Shown here: positions 48,901 through 61,198 of the stretch, in pieces
How the letters are laid out: each line of letters starts with the position of its first letter
Numbering within the stretch: position 1 is the first letter of the stretch
DNA from: Septoria linicola
Lineage: Eukaryota; Ascomycota; Dothideomycetes; Mycosphaerellales; Mycosphaerellaceae
Length of the DNA stretch: 64,000 bases
Assembly (NCBI GenBank): GCA_024114885.1
Contig: CP099430.1
Span: 434,001-498,000, forward strand
Direction of reading: 5' to 3'
Notes under the pieces: generated by a model
Databases searched by the model: none
Told to the model about the DNA's origin: nothing
The model's input: the letters and a program-made list of their open reading frames with translations, nothing else
Translations under genes and position numbers: made by a program

Positions 48901-49373
48901 ATTAAGCGTATATAAGCGAGCTCGGTTATTATAACTAAACTAATTAGATTACCTAATCGTATAGCTTTAGCTGCTTCTTACTTTTAAATAACTATACTAA
49001 TACCTTTACCTTTAATACGTACGTAGTAAACTAGACACTTATAATAGTCTAGCTATACTATCCTATATACCTACGGACTCTACCGAATTATCTCGTATAT
49101 CTCTATACCGCTAACTAGTAGAGAATAGTATAATAAACGCTCTAGCGCCGTTATACGAAACAATTACTATAATTCTACTAGAAAGAGCTAGGATATAGAT
49201 ATAGACACAGATACGGATATAGATATAGTTAAGGTAGGTCTATATAACTATACTTGGCGCTATATAGTACGTATCGATATAGGCGACTAGCTGTCGCCTA
49301 TTTATAGTAGTACGCTAGTCCTCTCTATCTATCTATACTAAGCTTAATTAGATAGTATAGTACGTACTAAAGC
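45934..49373 (-). mobile_element. hAT-D: relic of a second hAT family
   Basis: The interior encodes a degraded hAT transposase on the minus strand. The ends are not certain: a direct repeat (TAATTAG...TACGTACTAAAGC) occurs at 45,934-45,959 and 49,344-49,373, but I found no clean inverted repeats or 8-bp duplication, so the limits given are those of the direct repeat. The protein differs in sequence from hAT-C. The left limit lies within about 100 bases of the island edge. Confidence 0.6.
46010..48540 (-). pseudogene. hAT-D transposase relic
   Basis: On the minus strand the N-terminal half (about 48,460-47,750) is followed by the RNase H-like core at about 47,680-47,330: IVSFNS-KSNNKLELIGIF, then a VILGLRNIF block, then VKYFISNNINSNDKVYRLLA (standing for DNA-NND), then KYRLRYTIYIINLVYKAIL (for LRC-GHI-NL--KA). 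The C-terminal dimerisation domain lies at about 46,240-46,040: LVYNILACLASLTTTKRSFS and NLVEAN-CLKL-FSYN. These are the standard hAT landmarks in the right order and spacing. Stops are TAG/TAA at Gln/Trp positions, and Cys/His codons of the TGY/CAY type have become Tyr. It is non-functional. Confidence 0.8.
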
Positions 49374-49389
49374 GCCTATCTTTAAGCTA

Positions 49390-51080
49390 CCCTGAACTTT
49401 CCTTACTCTTCCTCGTTATTAGAGGCTTTAGATTTATCTATATCTACGTTTAAACTAATTAGCTCTTTAACCTCGATTATATCTCTAAGGGCTAGTTACT
49501 TAATAACCCTTTCTACGAACCGTATAGCTTCTTCTACGTAGTCTCGGATATATCGTAGTATATCTATAAGAGCTTTAGGTCTATAAAAGTAACTAAAGAG
49601 GTCGAAACTATCTAGTAGTAATTTCTCTACTAAGAACTACGAAGTATTAGCTACGTTCTATAGTATATAGATATACTCCGCGAGCTTACCGCTAGTAATA
49701 TAGTAGACTACGAAATGTTATAGCCTGTTCTTAGAGAAAGGTAACTCCTTACTAGTCGACTAGAATACTACCTAGCGAGGGCTTACTTTATACTCTATAC
49801 GGACTAGATCCTCGATACTAGCTACCTATAATACGAAGTTATAGACTAGAGGAGCTATTTAATTAAGCTTAGGAACGATGTCGAGTAGCTGTCCTACTCT
49901 CGAAATATCCTATAGTAAAGCTAGTATAGCCTTAATAGAACTCCTACCTCGTAAAATCTCTTTTTTCTAGCTATAGAAAAAATAGTAGCTTAATATCATT
50001 TCTAGGAATCTAACTATCGTATTCGACACCTGTCGCCTTAAGTATTAGTAGATAGATTTCGTATCCGAAGTCCGAATATCTATTATAAGTTAGGTTTAGG
50101 ACGATAGCTACGTAGTTATCTATATCTTAGAATACTATAATATATAGTAATACTATACGTAGCCCTAAAGGTTTATAGAGAGGATAATCTAAACCGTATC
50201 GATCCGAGATATATTCGTTATATTTAATATTATACGCGAACTAGTCTAAGGCTTCTTAGTAGCTAAGAAGTTTTTAGAATACTATTCTTAAGGACTAATC
50301 TAGAAGCGCCTTTCGAGCTATAGTGCCGTTATATTCTAGTTCCTCGTATACTATAAGGGTGTTAGTAAGCTCTTTATAAGAAATAACTATAGTATACTCT
50401 ATAAATTTAGAATCTCTACGTCTATAAGTATTCCTCTCCTAAAGCTCTCTACTTCGAAGCCTTAGATTATTACTACTCTGCCTCCTCGACTCGTGCCACC
50501 TAGTATAGTGTTTTTTATATACGGCTAGACGCGTGTCTAGATTAGCTTAGATAGTTCTACGCTTAATATTCTACTTATTATTTTAGGACGCGAATAAAGC
50601 TAAAAATTAACTCGAGGTATAGTTCTCTATAAGGTAAGAAGTAAGAGATACTTAGCGACACTTACGTAGGTAATATAGGAGCCTATCTATTAAGCTACAG
50701 GTTTCTACCGATAGCCTACTACCTTAGTATTCTAGTAGTATATACTACCTAATCGTTTACTTTCGTATAGTAATATCGGACTTATAGAGTATTAACGATA
50801 CTACTTAAAGGAAGTAAGAAAGTAAACAAGAAGATTTTAGTATTAGACGAATCTCCGCCTTACTTTAATACCGATATTAGCCTTTATAGAAGAGGTACGA
50901 CAAGGGTATAAAATCCTTCGCGGCTTGACTATCTATAATACTTTTGAAGTTATTATACGCCTTGTAGACCGCTAGTAGCGTCTTACCGGACTGCTTAGAG
51001 ACAAGAATATAATCGGCTCTTATCCTTAGATCTTGCCGTCCGAGATCGTGCTCTACACTACTATAAACCGGTAGCTAATT
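49390..51080 (-). pseudogene. Minus-strand coding relic, unknown function
   Basis: A minus-strand frame with RIP-type stops can be followed for most of this region. Pieces such as ADYILVSKQSGKTLLAVYKA (near 51,010-50,950), SYKELTNTLIVYEELEYNGT (near 50,390-50,330), IARKKEILRGRSSIKAILAL (near 49,980-49,920) and LIDILRYIRDYVEEAIRFVE (near 49,570-49,510) look like real protein. The SGKT in the first piece could suggest a nucleotide-binding loop, but the context is not convincing. No family recognised. It may be a transposon or a duplicated host gene. Confidence 0.4.
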
Positions 51081-51179
51081 AAAGAGACTTCGCGGACAGG
51101 TAGGTAGAATCGTCTATAGTTCTAGTACTAGTACTTACGCTTTATAGGACTGTTTGTTTACTAGTCTAGTATAGTGAAG

Positions 51180-51830
51180 AAGAGTAGAGAGTTCCTAGTC
51201 TTCTTCGTACTCTAGGCATAGTCGCAAGTAGAGAGTACACGATACGCTAGTCGAAGCCTATACAAGCAGATGCAGATTACGAGTGCTGCTTTGCCTTGGT
51301 CTTTAGATACGTAAGCTACTTCTCCTTTTACTTAGCTTTATAGCACACTACTAACAAAGTGCCTAGATCTGGTCTTAGAGCAAATAGTCTAGCCGTTATT
51401 ATACCTTCCGACTATAATCACGAGGAGAAGCAAAATCGCTATGTTTAGCATTGTCGCTACGATAATACTTCTAAGATCGAAGCTTCCGTAGTGCTCCTCT
51501 AGATTAATAACACTCTCGCGTTCGCTTCGTTATTAGAGATAAGCGTACTATACCGTACTACTACCGCTAGGTATAAGTAGGATTATAGAACGCTAGAGAT
51601 CTAGGAGTCTATAGTAGACCGTAGCCTCTAATAGATCGGGCAAGGAGACATATAACTAGTACCTACCGATATAGAACGATAAATATAAGCGTTAGGTCTA
51701 CGAACACGCTTTAAATAGAGGCGATACCGAGAGTATACTACTTACCCGTCTATATAACTTCTTCTAGACCTTCTACGATATACTTATAGCTAGGCCTAAC
51801 GTAATTAACTAGATCTTAGGCTAAATAATT
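51180..51830 (+). pseudogene. Partly RIP-spared patch with a plus-strand coding relic
   Basis: Between about 51,180 and 51,500 CA and TG are more frequent than in the flanks (for example GCAGATGCAGATTACGAGTG at 51,269). A plus-strand frame from about 51,355 reads GLRANSLAVIIPSDYNHEEK, then DNTSKIEASVVLL and NNTLAFASLLEISVLYRTTT, with TAG/TAA at Gln-like positions, fading by 51,830. No known family. Confidence 0.35.
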
Positions 51831-52057
51831 ATTACCTAGTAGATAATCTTAGGTCTTTTAAGAGACTCTAAGATATATATCTAAGATATAGCTTTTATTA
51901 CTACTTAGTTACTTACTTAAAACTAGCTAGGTTCTTATATTATCGATTATAATCCTACTAATTAACTCTATAGTATAAAATAGCTAAGAAGAAGCCTAGT
52001 CTTTATAGAGAGATAGGTTCGGTATAATATTATATAATATATATACTAATTATCTAC
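51831..52057. other. Short RIP-degraded spacer before element A copy 3
   Basis: AT-rich sequence ending ATTATCTAC just before the LTR. Nothing recognisable. Confidence 0.4.
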
Positions 52058-52337
52058 TAATAGATAATAACTACTCTAACACTAACCCTCTAGGCAGGTA
52101 TAAGAGTAGTTATTATAGAACAAGACCTGTTTAGAGAGTAATAGTCTTATAATACGTATATTAACTAGTAGTAACGAGCTTAAACTAGTAGCTCTAGGAC
52201 TAAGAGCTTTATACTAGGACTATAGGATATTAAATTAATTAAGTAGAGTAAATATTACTATCTTAGAAACGAGCTACTACCTTACTTTTATACTAAAGCT
52301 ACTAAGTATAGTATATAAGTAGGCCTTTACCTTACTA
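52058..52337 (-). repeat. 3' LTR of element A copy 3
   Basis: 280 bp, same edges as the other LTRs (TAATAGATAATAAC ... CCTTACTA). It is followed on its right by the purine tract (minus strand AAGAAAGAGAGG, 52,340-52,351). The left flank is TCTAC. Confidence 0.88.
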
Positions 52338-52459
52338 ATCCTCTCTTTCTTAGTATCTAACTAGATACCTAACTACTCGTAGATCTTACTTAGAATCGCT
52401 TAAAACTAGCTAGTTTTCTTATTAAAGTCTATTAAACTTTTAATTAGAGGCCTATTAAA

Positions 52460-52484
52460 TAGTTACCTTTTCTAACGATAACTA
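52460..52484. repeat. 25-nt palindrome downstream of ORF3, element A copy 3
   Basis: Same as 15,667-15,691 with one transition: ends TAGTTACC and CGATAACTA. Confidence 0.7.
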
Positions 52485-52945
52485 GTAAAAACACCTTCTT
52501 AGATCTAGTTATTATTCGCTAGCCGCTACTCTTCTACTATATACTTAGAGATCTTCTTAGAAATAGCCTCTCTCTTCTTCGATACTAATACTTCTAAGTT
52601 ACTATCTACGCTTATAAAGCTAGCTTCGCTAAATATATACTCCTTAATATCTATAGCTATAGCGTAGGTAGTATCGAATTAAGCTTTAGCCGTAGTCTAC
52701 TATTTAGCTATATAGACCTTAAACTCCTCCTTACTTATACTAAAGAGCTTCTTTATTTCTATACTTACTATCTAATCCGTCTATAGAACTCGGCCTACTA
52801 AGGTATTAGAAATCAGGCCTAGGCTAGTTAATAGTACCTCTATAGCGAAAGGTTTTATCGCTCGTATAGAGTATATAGTACCTAAAGCTATAAAAGATAT
52901 CCGCTCGCGATAGAGATATACGCTATAGATCGTAGGAATATTAAC
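52485..52945 (-). pseudogene. Element A copy 3 ORF3, C-terminal fragment left of the hAT-C insertion
   Basis: Matches 15,692-16,160 of copy 2 in the same frame, with additional transitions. It ends at the ATATTAAC target duplication (52,938-52,945) of hAT-C copy 2. It is the same unrecognised protein as at 15,692-19,233. Confidence 0.65.
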
Positions 52946-53229
52946 TAGACGTCGGAATAGGTTAGTATAGGTAGAGTTAGGTCTAAACCTATATTCTTAG
53001 TAATCGATATAGGTTAGAGAGGTAACCTACTAAAGCTTAATAGGTAGTACCTATAACTAGAAAATATAGGTTAGAGCGTATACCTACGTAGGTACCTATA
53101 GGAGTATAGGTATAGGTATACTAAAATCTACGTATTTTAAGTATCTAAGTACGTGAAAAGGACGATAGGCGCCGACTATATATACCGACTATAGAGATAA
53201 GAGGAAACGAAGGTTTTATAGTATAAAAG

Positions 53230-54130
53230 TAGAAAGCAATCTTATATCGTTCGCTATAGTTATAATATAATTTAATACTACGCTTCTACTACGTAGCCGA
53301 GTATCTCGAAGTAGCCTAAACGCTATTCCTTACGCCGAATATAATACGTAGTACTATACTACTTTAAATAACTCTTATTATCTATAACGCTCTATATACG
53401 AAGTATTCTTCGAACGAGCTATATATCCTTCTACTAGATCGTAACTCGCTTTATATAGATAGCGTAGAAGTTAGTACCTATATAAGTTAGTATAAGCTAC
53501 TAAATAGTAATATAGAAGGATATATACTCTTAAAAACCTTCGTTAAATAGAGCTCTACTATCTCTTATAACGCTTCTAGTATAGTAGTCTAAAAGCGTAG
53601 ATCCTACTTAAAGCCGTAGGCGACCTCTCTTACTAGTCGCTAGAAGGGAAGCTTACTAATAAGTAGATCCCTAGTCCTCTAAAATATCTAAATCTCCTAT
53701 AGAGCTAAAACTATAGTAGATTAGTATACCGACTACGTTTACCGACTATGTTTTAACTTACTACCTAGCTTATAGCGATAAGGCTTCCTTACTCTCCTTA
53801 CTACTAGAGCCTTCTTAGAAAGCCTACTAGCTCGTACTATATTCTAAGTATTCGACTATACTTTTAGGATACGAGATTTCTTCTTTATAGTAAGTTTTGA
53901 ACTAGCTCTTCTCTTCTTCTTCGTTACTATCTTACGAGGCGCTTTTTACGTAATAGGCTACTTTCTACTAAGGCCCTTCCTACTAGTAGTAGGCCTCTTT
54001 TTAGTAGAAGGCTTATTATTCTCCTCTTTAGGCGCGTCTTTATTATCTTTCTCTTTAGGCGCGTATTTATTATTGTCCTCTTTAGGCGCGTCTTTATTAT
54101 TACTGTCTTATATATCGATAAGAATTAAAT
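53230..54130 (-). pseudogene. hAT-C copy 2: minus-strand ORF relic
   Basis: Colinear with 30,650-31,560. It keeps the Lys-rich, repeat-bearing and basic parts; the repeat has three units here (about 54,020-54,105) against two in copy 1. Function unknown. Confidence 0.45.
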
Positions 54131-54499
54131 TATTAGCCTATCTTTAAGGCTAGTCGCTAGCTCTCTCTATTTAAAGTTACACTAATAGAGTAGGAGAACG
54201 CGATACTTAATTAGCGAGAGCGCGTTATTTAGGCGTAAGTGTAGCGGCGTCTTATACGAGACGATTAAGAAAGTCGTAGTTAATTAGAAGCACTATATCG
54301 CGCGAGAACGCGATAGAACATTAATAATATTATATTTATTTAGAGTTATAGTCGTAAGGTTAAAATTATAAGGTTTTAGTATAGGGCTAGAATTTAGGGT
54401 CTAAAGCCTAAGGTACTAACGACCTCTCTATTCCCTAGAGGAACTCGCTATATATCTACTAAGATAATAGGTTAGAAATATAGTCGGTATCTATAGTCG

Positions 54500-55080
54500 G
54501 CGGACTTACGCTTCTACTAAACTATACTACCGTCCTAGCTAGTAAACCTTATACGAATACGATAGTATAGCTATAGATCCTTAGCCTATAGTATAACCTA
54601 CTTTATATAGATAGCTAGGAGATTAGATATCTTAAATTTAGTAGTAAGGAACGCTTTAGCTACCTCTTAGAGGCATTCTAAGGCCGCTAATTAATAGCGT
54701 AGCCTACTACTAAAAGTAAGAACGATCTCGCGAACAAGCTACTAGAATAGGAGGCGTTAGATATATAGTTCTATTATACTCTATAATTTCTTAATCTAAC
54801 GAAGCGTAATAGTACCTAACTTAATACGACGTTTCTACCTACTATTACGAGGTATACGCTTCTAACGAGTGTTCGTTTTTACTATAATAACCTTCTTCTA
54901 AGGCTTAATAGGCTTCTAAGTAGTGCTCTCTAGAATAGCTACTTTTAGTAGACTATACGATCGTGAACGCTAAGGAGGGCTTAAAGGGATCGATACTTGA
55001 TTATCGCTCCTATATAGAGCGTCGTAATCGAAGAACGGTATAAGAAATAAAGGAAAGAGTAGAGATAGGAGGAAGGAAGT
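54500..55080 (+). pseudogene. hAT-C copy 2: plus-strand ORF relic
   Basis: Colinear with 31,920-32,500, with the same readable pieces (KSKNDL, FLNLTKRNS). A six-base deletion near 54,822 relative to copy 1 keeps the frame. Unrecognised protein. Confidence 0.45.
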
Positions 55081-56429
55081 AAAGAAAGAAGAAGTAGGTA
55101 GTTAGAAAGATACTAAAACTTACTAAGACGCTATAACCTATAGAACCTCGGGTCTAAAGAGATACTAAGAAACTTACTAGATCCTACGTCTATACTTAAA
55201 TAGGAAGGTACTATACTAGGAAAACTACTACCGACTACGATTACTAACTATAAATCTTATCTTAATTAATTCTAGAAGCGTAGAACTAGAAGATAGTTAT
55301 AGTCGATATTAGTTTACTAGATCTATATAATTAGATATTAGTATAGAATAATTAAAAAATAAGCTATTAGTTCTAAGTTATACTAAACTAAGGCCTATTC
55401 TATTAATAATAAATTATCTATAATACTATAGAAGAGAATATTTTTACTATATATACTAGATATATAAAATATATAAATATAAAGTAGTAATACTCTCTCT
55501 CTTTTCTAAGACTAATTAAAAAGGCTAGTTCTAAAAGATTAGTAGAATCTTCTAAATCTAAAGAAAAACTTTCTCTATAATAGACTTAATAGTAGTATCT
55601 CGTTATTAGGCCTTAAAATATCTTAAAACTAAATATTTATTCTATTAATATATACTATAGGATTCTTAGGATTTATACTATTTTAGTAATCTATTAAGCC
55701 TATTAACTTATTAAGTAGCTTAAAGAGTTTTAAACCTAGTCTATAGATCGATAGGATAGTTCTTAATATAATAGCTAAAATTATAATATCTCTAGCTAAT
55801 ATATAAGGTTATATATAGTAGAAAAGATAAGTATAAACAAGTAAGTACTTCTTAAGAAGTTAAGATATCCTTTCTAGAATAAAAGCTAGGTCTCTATAAT
55901 CTACTATTAGTCTTATATAATTAGCCTATACCTCTCTTTTTAAAGTAATCTTTCTTCTATCTAGTAGATATACTATAGAGACCTAGGATAGGCAGACTTA
56001 GTAGATATATTAGCCTATACTAAGATATAATCTAATAGCAAAGTACCGACTATATATACTAATAACTAATATTATCTAAAAAGCTATATTAAAGTATCTA
56101 GAGGCGGACCTACCTTAACGTTACTCCTACTTAGTTAGCTCTTAGACTCTAGATTTCCTTACTTCCTATAAATTCTAAACCTCGCTTTCTAACTACCTAT
56201 ACTTATAACTAAATTCGTCGTATATTACTATCGCTTATCTAACCTACCTAATTCTACTACTATTTAGTAGGTAACTATTATAGCTATCGAACGCGATACT
56301 TTTAATACTAATTGTTCTAGAAATAGTATATTAGAAGCGTAAGGTAGAGTCTCTTCCTAAACTCGAGACGAAACGCGTAAGACTTACTACGATAAGAAAG
56401 GATATTAAAGACTACTCGATTAATCTAAA

Positions 56430-59400
56430 CATACTACGCGACTACGTACGTACTTAAGCTATAGACGAAGATAGAGCTAAAGTAGACTAAAAACGTAAAG
56501 TAAAGAATTAAGCTTTTAGTCGTTTTAAGGTAAAGTAAATAGCTATACTACTAGGGTAGGATAGCCTCGATAAGGACGCGTAGAAGACGTATATTAATTA
56601 ATAGAAACTAGTCTATAAGGCAAGCTTTACTAAATAATAGTAAGTCTCTATTATACTATTATATATATAGTTAGTAAACGTAGTTAGCGTATATAGTTAG
56701 CGCTAATATTATATAGAGAGAGGAAGGCTCTTAAGAAGGTAGAGGAAAAGAAATCTTCTAAAGACCTTACTTAGAAAGATAAAGAAGGTTAGTATATCGA
56801 GCTCTACCTTCTATATAGAGAGATTAAGAGAAAAGAGAGTATATTAGAAGAATTCGAAAAGGAAGATAGTAGTATATAGGTTTAGGTACTATTAGATCCT
56901 TCTAAGTTAAAGAGAAACTCTATAAACGTTATTATTAACAACTTGCTAAGCTTATCTTAAGAGAAGGACATTTAGGCTAAGCGCGCTATTAAGCTATCTA
57001 CTAGTACGCTAGGCTCTACTAACTATAGTAGAGCGACTTATTAATACTAGTATAAGGTAATTAGCGAGTTCTAGTCTAAGATTAAGGCGCTAGATAAACT
57101 TATAGCTATATAAGTATATAGCGATAGCGTAAGTCTTCCTATCTATTAGAAACTCCTATCGACTAATATAATATAGAGCTCTCCTTTTACGACACTACGG
57201 CTTCGAGGTCTAGCTGTCTTACTTTAGATATTAGTACTAGAAGCCTAAGTTAAGGTATATCTACTAGCTATCTTAAGCGCCGACTATATTTGCCGACTAT
57301 ATACTAATTAACTATAGTCGTATATTACTAATAGCGTTTTGCCTATACTCTACGATATCTTTTAAATAGAATACTAGGCTATACTACGTAATATTCTTAG
57401 CTAGAAGCCCTCCTTTATTAATTACTTCTTAATCCTTATTAAGTATCTTAAATAGCTAATTCCTACTAACTACGATTAGAATACCTATAGATTCTCTATA
57501 CCTACTATATCTATATAGTAGAGACAAAACGCGAAGCTTACCTATAGTATATTTAATAAACAATATATACTTAATAAGGAAGAGACTTTGCTCGAAGCTA
57601 TAGTTAAGAGTCTAGTTTAAGCTAGATTTAAGAGCGAGTAGGCTAGTATTAGCTTTTCGTCTATTATTGTAGATCTAATAGATCCTAGCGTACTTGATCT
57701 AGAGATTAGTACCGAGTTCTTAACTAGTCTATCGTTAGCGGATAAGAGGCTTCACCGCGTCTAATTAGTATAATTTAGGCTTCTCTATAAGTAAGAACTA
57801 CTATAGACGTCGTACTAAGGTAAAGTTATAGTATGTTTTATAGATAGTCTAGAGCTCTCCTCTTTCTTACTTTTATAATTTAGTCTACCTTTATCTTCTT
57901 TAACTCTTCTAGTTTTAATACTACTACCTATAAATACGCTACCTTTATAGCGAAATCTATTACTAGCTACTAGAGGACTTAGGTCTAGTACTCGACTAAG
58001 ATAACGATATTAAGACAGCGTTTTTAGAGACTCTTTATAATTCGAATCTAGTCCGATAGTACCCTCTACGCTACGATATATAGTATTAGAGTAGAGCTCT
58101 AGTAGACTACCTACTACTCCTAAAATTCTAATTAATATATCTACGTCTTCTCTAGACTAGACTTAAGTAAACAGAGTATATCTATAGTAGAAAGAGTATA
58201 AAACGGACTTTAGAGACTAGTATATACGACGATAGTAGGAGGTATAAGGTCGCTATAAGTATAAGTTTAGGATATAAAAGACTATATCTATTAAATAAGA
58301 GAGTACTCGTTCCTTCTAGGTCTAGAAGTTTTTCGACTAGAGGATTAATATCGAGGATACCTTACTAAAAGTAGTCTACTAAGGTTACGAGACCTCTTTA
58401 GCCTATCTAGGCCTTTATATTAGTATAAGTAGTCTTAGTTCTTACCTTCGAACTAAGGAGTACGTATAGGTATTTAAGAGAAAGAGGATACTACTAGAGT
58501 ATATCTAGTAGTATAAAGACTATTATATAAGTTCCTACCGACTACGTTTACTAACTACGTTATCAAGCTTATATAGTTAGGCTCGAAATCGTAAAGGTTA
58601 CCTTAGCGACCTAGACCTAAGTATTAATAACTTCCCTATAGTATCTATATAAATAATCGTAGTATATAGCCTACTACTTAATTTCTTCAAGAATCCTATA
58701 GTCTACTATATATATATATATATTAACCCTAGTCTCGAAATACCTTTCTACTCTAGTAAGACGATTAAGGCTCTTCTTCGAGAGGTCTAAGAGAGGTCCG
58801 AGGAAGATCTAAAGGCTATACTAGCTAGAACCTCTAAGGTTACTATCGTAGTCGATAGCTAGTAGTCTAGTAGTATAAAAGCTTTATTCCTTACTATCTA
58901 TACCTACTAGATCGACGCTAAATAGGTATAGTACGAGGCGATATTAGACTTTCTCTACGTTACTAGTAGATATACTAGAGAGTAACTTTCGAAATTACTC
59001 TTTAATATATTATAAAGGTTTAGCCTTAGAGACTAACTAATCGCTCTTATATACGATAACGCTAGAAATAATAATATACTCTATAGGTCTATATACGTCT
59101 TACTAGTATCTATTTAATTAGTATTAACGTAAGCTAGTATTAAGGCTATCGGCCTTTACTTAATAAAGTATAGCGTGAAAATCGTAAAGCCTTCTATTTC
59201 GATCGAAGAGCTTGTAGAGCCGGTAGTACTAGATATTTAACTAGATAAGGTAAATCTCTTCTCTAATATTAAGGCTATTAAGCCTACTACGCTAGCTACG
59301 ATTCTAGAACGGTTTCTATATTTTACTTACGTAATATAGCTTACTATAAAGGCCTTTTTTATATAACTATAAATAATACTAATTAATAATCTATAAGAGT

Positions 59401-60810
59401 TTTAGAACGATAAGAAAGATTAACGAGCTCTAGAAAGGTTTTAAAAGACTAATATAGTAGCTTCTCTTAAAAGACTACCTAAACTTTTATTTAAGGTATA
59501 TCGTAGTTACGATCGACGATCGTAGTTAGTAAGTATAGTCGGCGCTTATTAATCGTCCTAGGTCTATAGGTTTATAGTATAGGTAAACTCTAGTTCTTAG
59601 CGTTTTAAGAGCTTTATAGATCTCTAAAAGAAGCGTCTAAAGAATCTATATTCCTATCTAAAGGCTTACGTACGCTAGTAAAAGTATCCTATAACGAGAC
59701 TACTACGAGTAATATAAGATATAAGGACCTATTAGAGCTCGACTACGATAATACTATCTCGCTTTAGTTAACTACGCGACTTTATCGATAAATTTATTAA
59801 GCGTTAGTCGCTACTAATACTTATACTATCTAATACTAACTAGTAACGGTTAGAATACCTTACGTCTCTAACTATACCCTTCGCTTAGGCTACTACCTAC
59901 GTCGGTACGATAGAGAGCTCTAGCCTCTATCTAGTTCTTAGCTACTATAACTCTCTTTTCGATATTCTAGATAAAGTAGATAAGAAACTCAAGTATAAGA
60001 AAGAGGCCTAGAAGGTCTTACTCTATAAGCTACTAGACAAAGCGTATACTAAGCTCTTTTAATATTACTAACGGACCTAGTAACGGTTTAAAGACTACTA
60101 CGGTATAGTAGTACTACTATGCTCTACGATTAAGAGTATGTTCTAGAAGTAAGACGCTTTCGATAACGATAGTTTAGAAGATCTCTACTAGAGTAAATTA
60201 CGCGTAGAGTAGTTAAAGTATTATAAAGCTTTATCTAGTACTATATAAGCTTCGAAATAGTAGCCTCGAGGTATATAAAGCTTCTTAACCTCCTTCGCTA
60301 TAGAGATCGATAGCGACGATAATAAAGCTTAACTAGTACTAGACGTAGCCTCCTTAGTCGAGCCTAATACTAAACTAGAGCGCTATCGGAAAGTAGACTT
60401 CTTATATATAGAAGGAATAGATCCTATAGATATATAGCTAGCTCTTACTAATATATTCTCTACTATATCGAAAATAGCCTAGGATATTCTATATATTCTA
60501 GTAGTAGGCACTAGATACGAACGAGATTTTAGTATTATACGTTATTAGAACTACTATAATCGGATATATAATCTAGATATCTTTACGTATATTATACTAT
60601 TACGATATCGATATCGCGATTATAAGTATAATATAAGAGTAGTACTTACTATAGAAGTATCTACTCTTTATCCTAATTTAGAACTTACTCGTAATTAGAT
60701 AGAGATAGTCGAGAAGTAGAACAAGGAGGTTGAAAACGAAATTAAGGCTCTTTTAAAGTTTAATAGTATTAGCGATAATAAAGAGGTTATAAAGGTAGAT
60801 AAATTATAGC
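56430..60810 (+). pseudogene. hAT-C copy 2 transposase relic
   Basis: Colinear with the transposase at 33,830-38,200. The core lies at about 58,850-59,110, where DNARNNSILY of copy 1 reads DNARNNNILY. The C-terminal dimerisation domain (DILYILVVGTRYERDFSIIR) lies at about 60,480-60,560. TAG/TAA stops at Gln/Trp positions are shared with copy 1, with extra ones. No product can be made. Confidence 0.85.
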
Positions 60811-61198
60811 GTCGAAGTACGTGAAAGCGTAATACGCTCTATAGGGAAGCTTTAAGAGCTAGAACGTAGCTACCGACTACGTCTACCGACTATATATATT
60901 ATAAACTTAAGTCGACGTTAGATTAGCCTATCCGTTCTACTTATTACTATTATCCCTCTCTCTATCTTTACTACTCTATTATATACTTTCTTTTATAGTC
61001 GATACTAACTAGAATAATTCTTCTTCGTAGTTATACTTAAAACCTATATTATACCTATTTTTTGTTCGCCTAACCTATCTAAGTATAGAGTAGGTATTTG
61101 TACTATACCTATTACTATCTTCTATAGGTAGGCTAAGACCTAGCCTAACCTATATACTAACCCGTTTCGGCCTATCTATTCTAACGTCTAATATTAAC

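Larger units (their letters stand above)
52946..61190 (+). mobile_element. hAT-C copy 2: 8.2-kb hAT transposon inserted in element A ORF3
   Basis: The ends are TAGACGTCGGAATAGG on the left and the RIP-altered complement (CTATTCTAACGTCTA) on the right. The target duplication ATATTAAC is perfect at 52,938-52,945 and 61,191-61,198. The undisturbed site in element A copy 2 is ACGTTAAC at about 16,153. The whole length is colinear with 30,370-38,596 and 18 bp longer, differing mainly by transitions. Copy 2 is on average a little more mutated than copy 1 (several CCGACTA words are CTAACTA here). Confidence 0.93.

Noticed and set aside
49195..49240. GATATA-type short repeat
   Set aside because: Low-complexity run at the edge of hAT-D with no sign of function.
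50940..51020. SGKT in the minus-strand relic as proof of a helicase or ATPase
   Set aside because: Only the tetrapeptide is seen. The glycine-rich lead-in and a second motif are missing in readable sequence.
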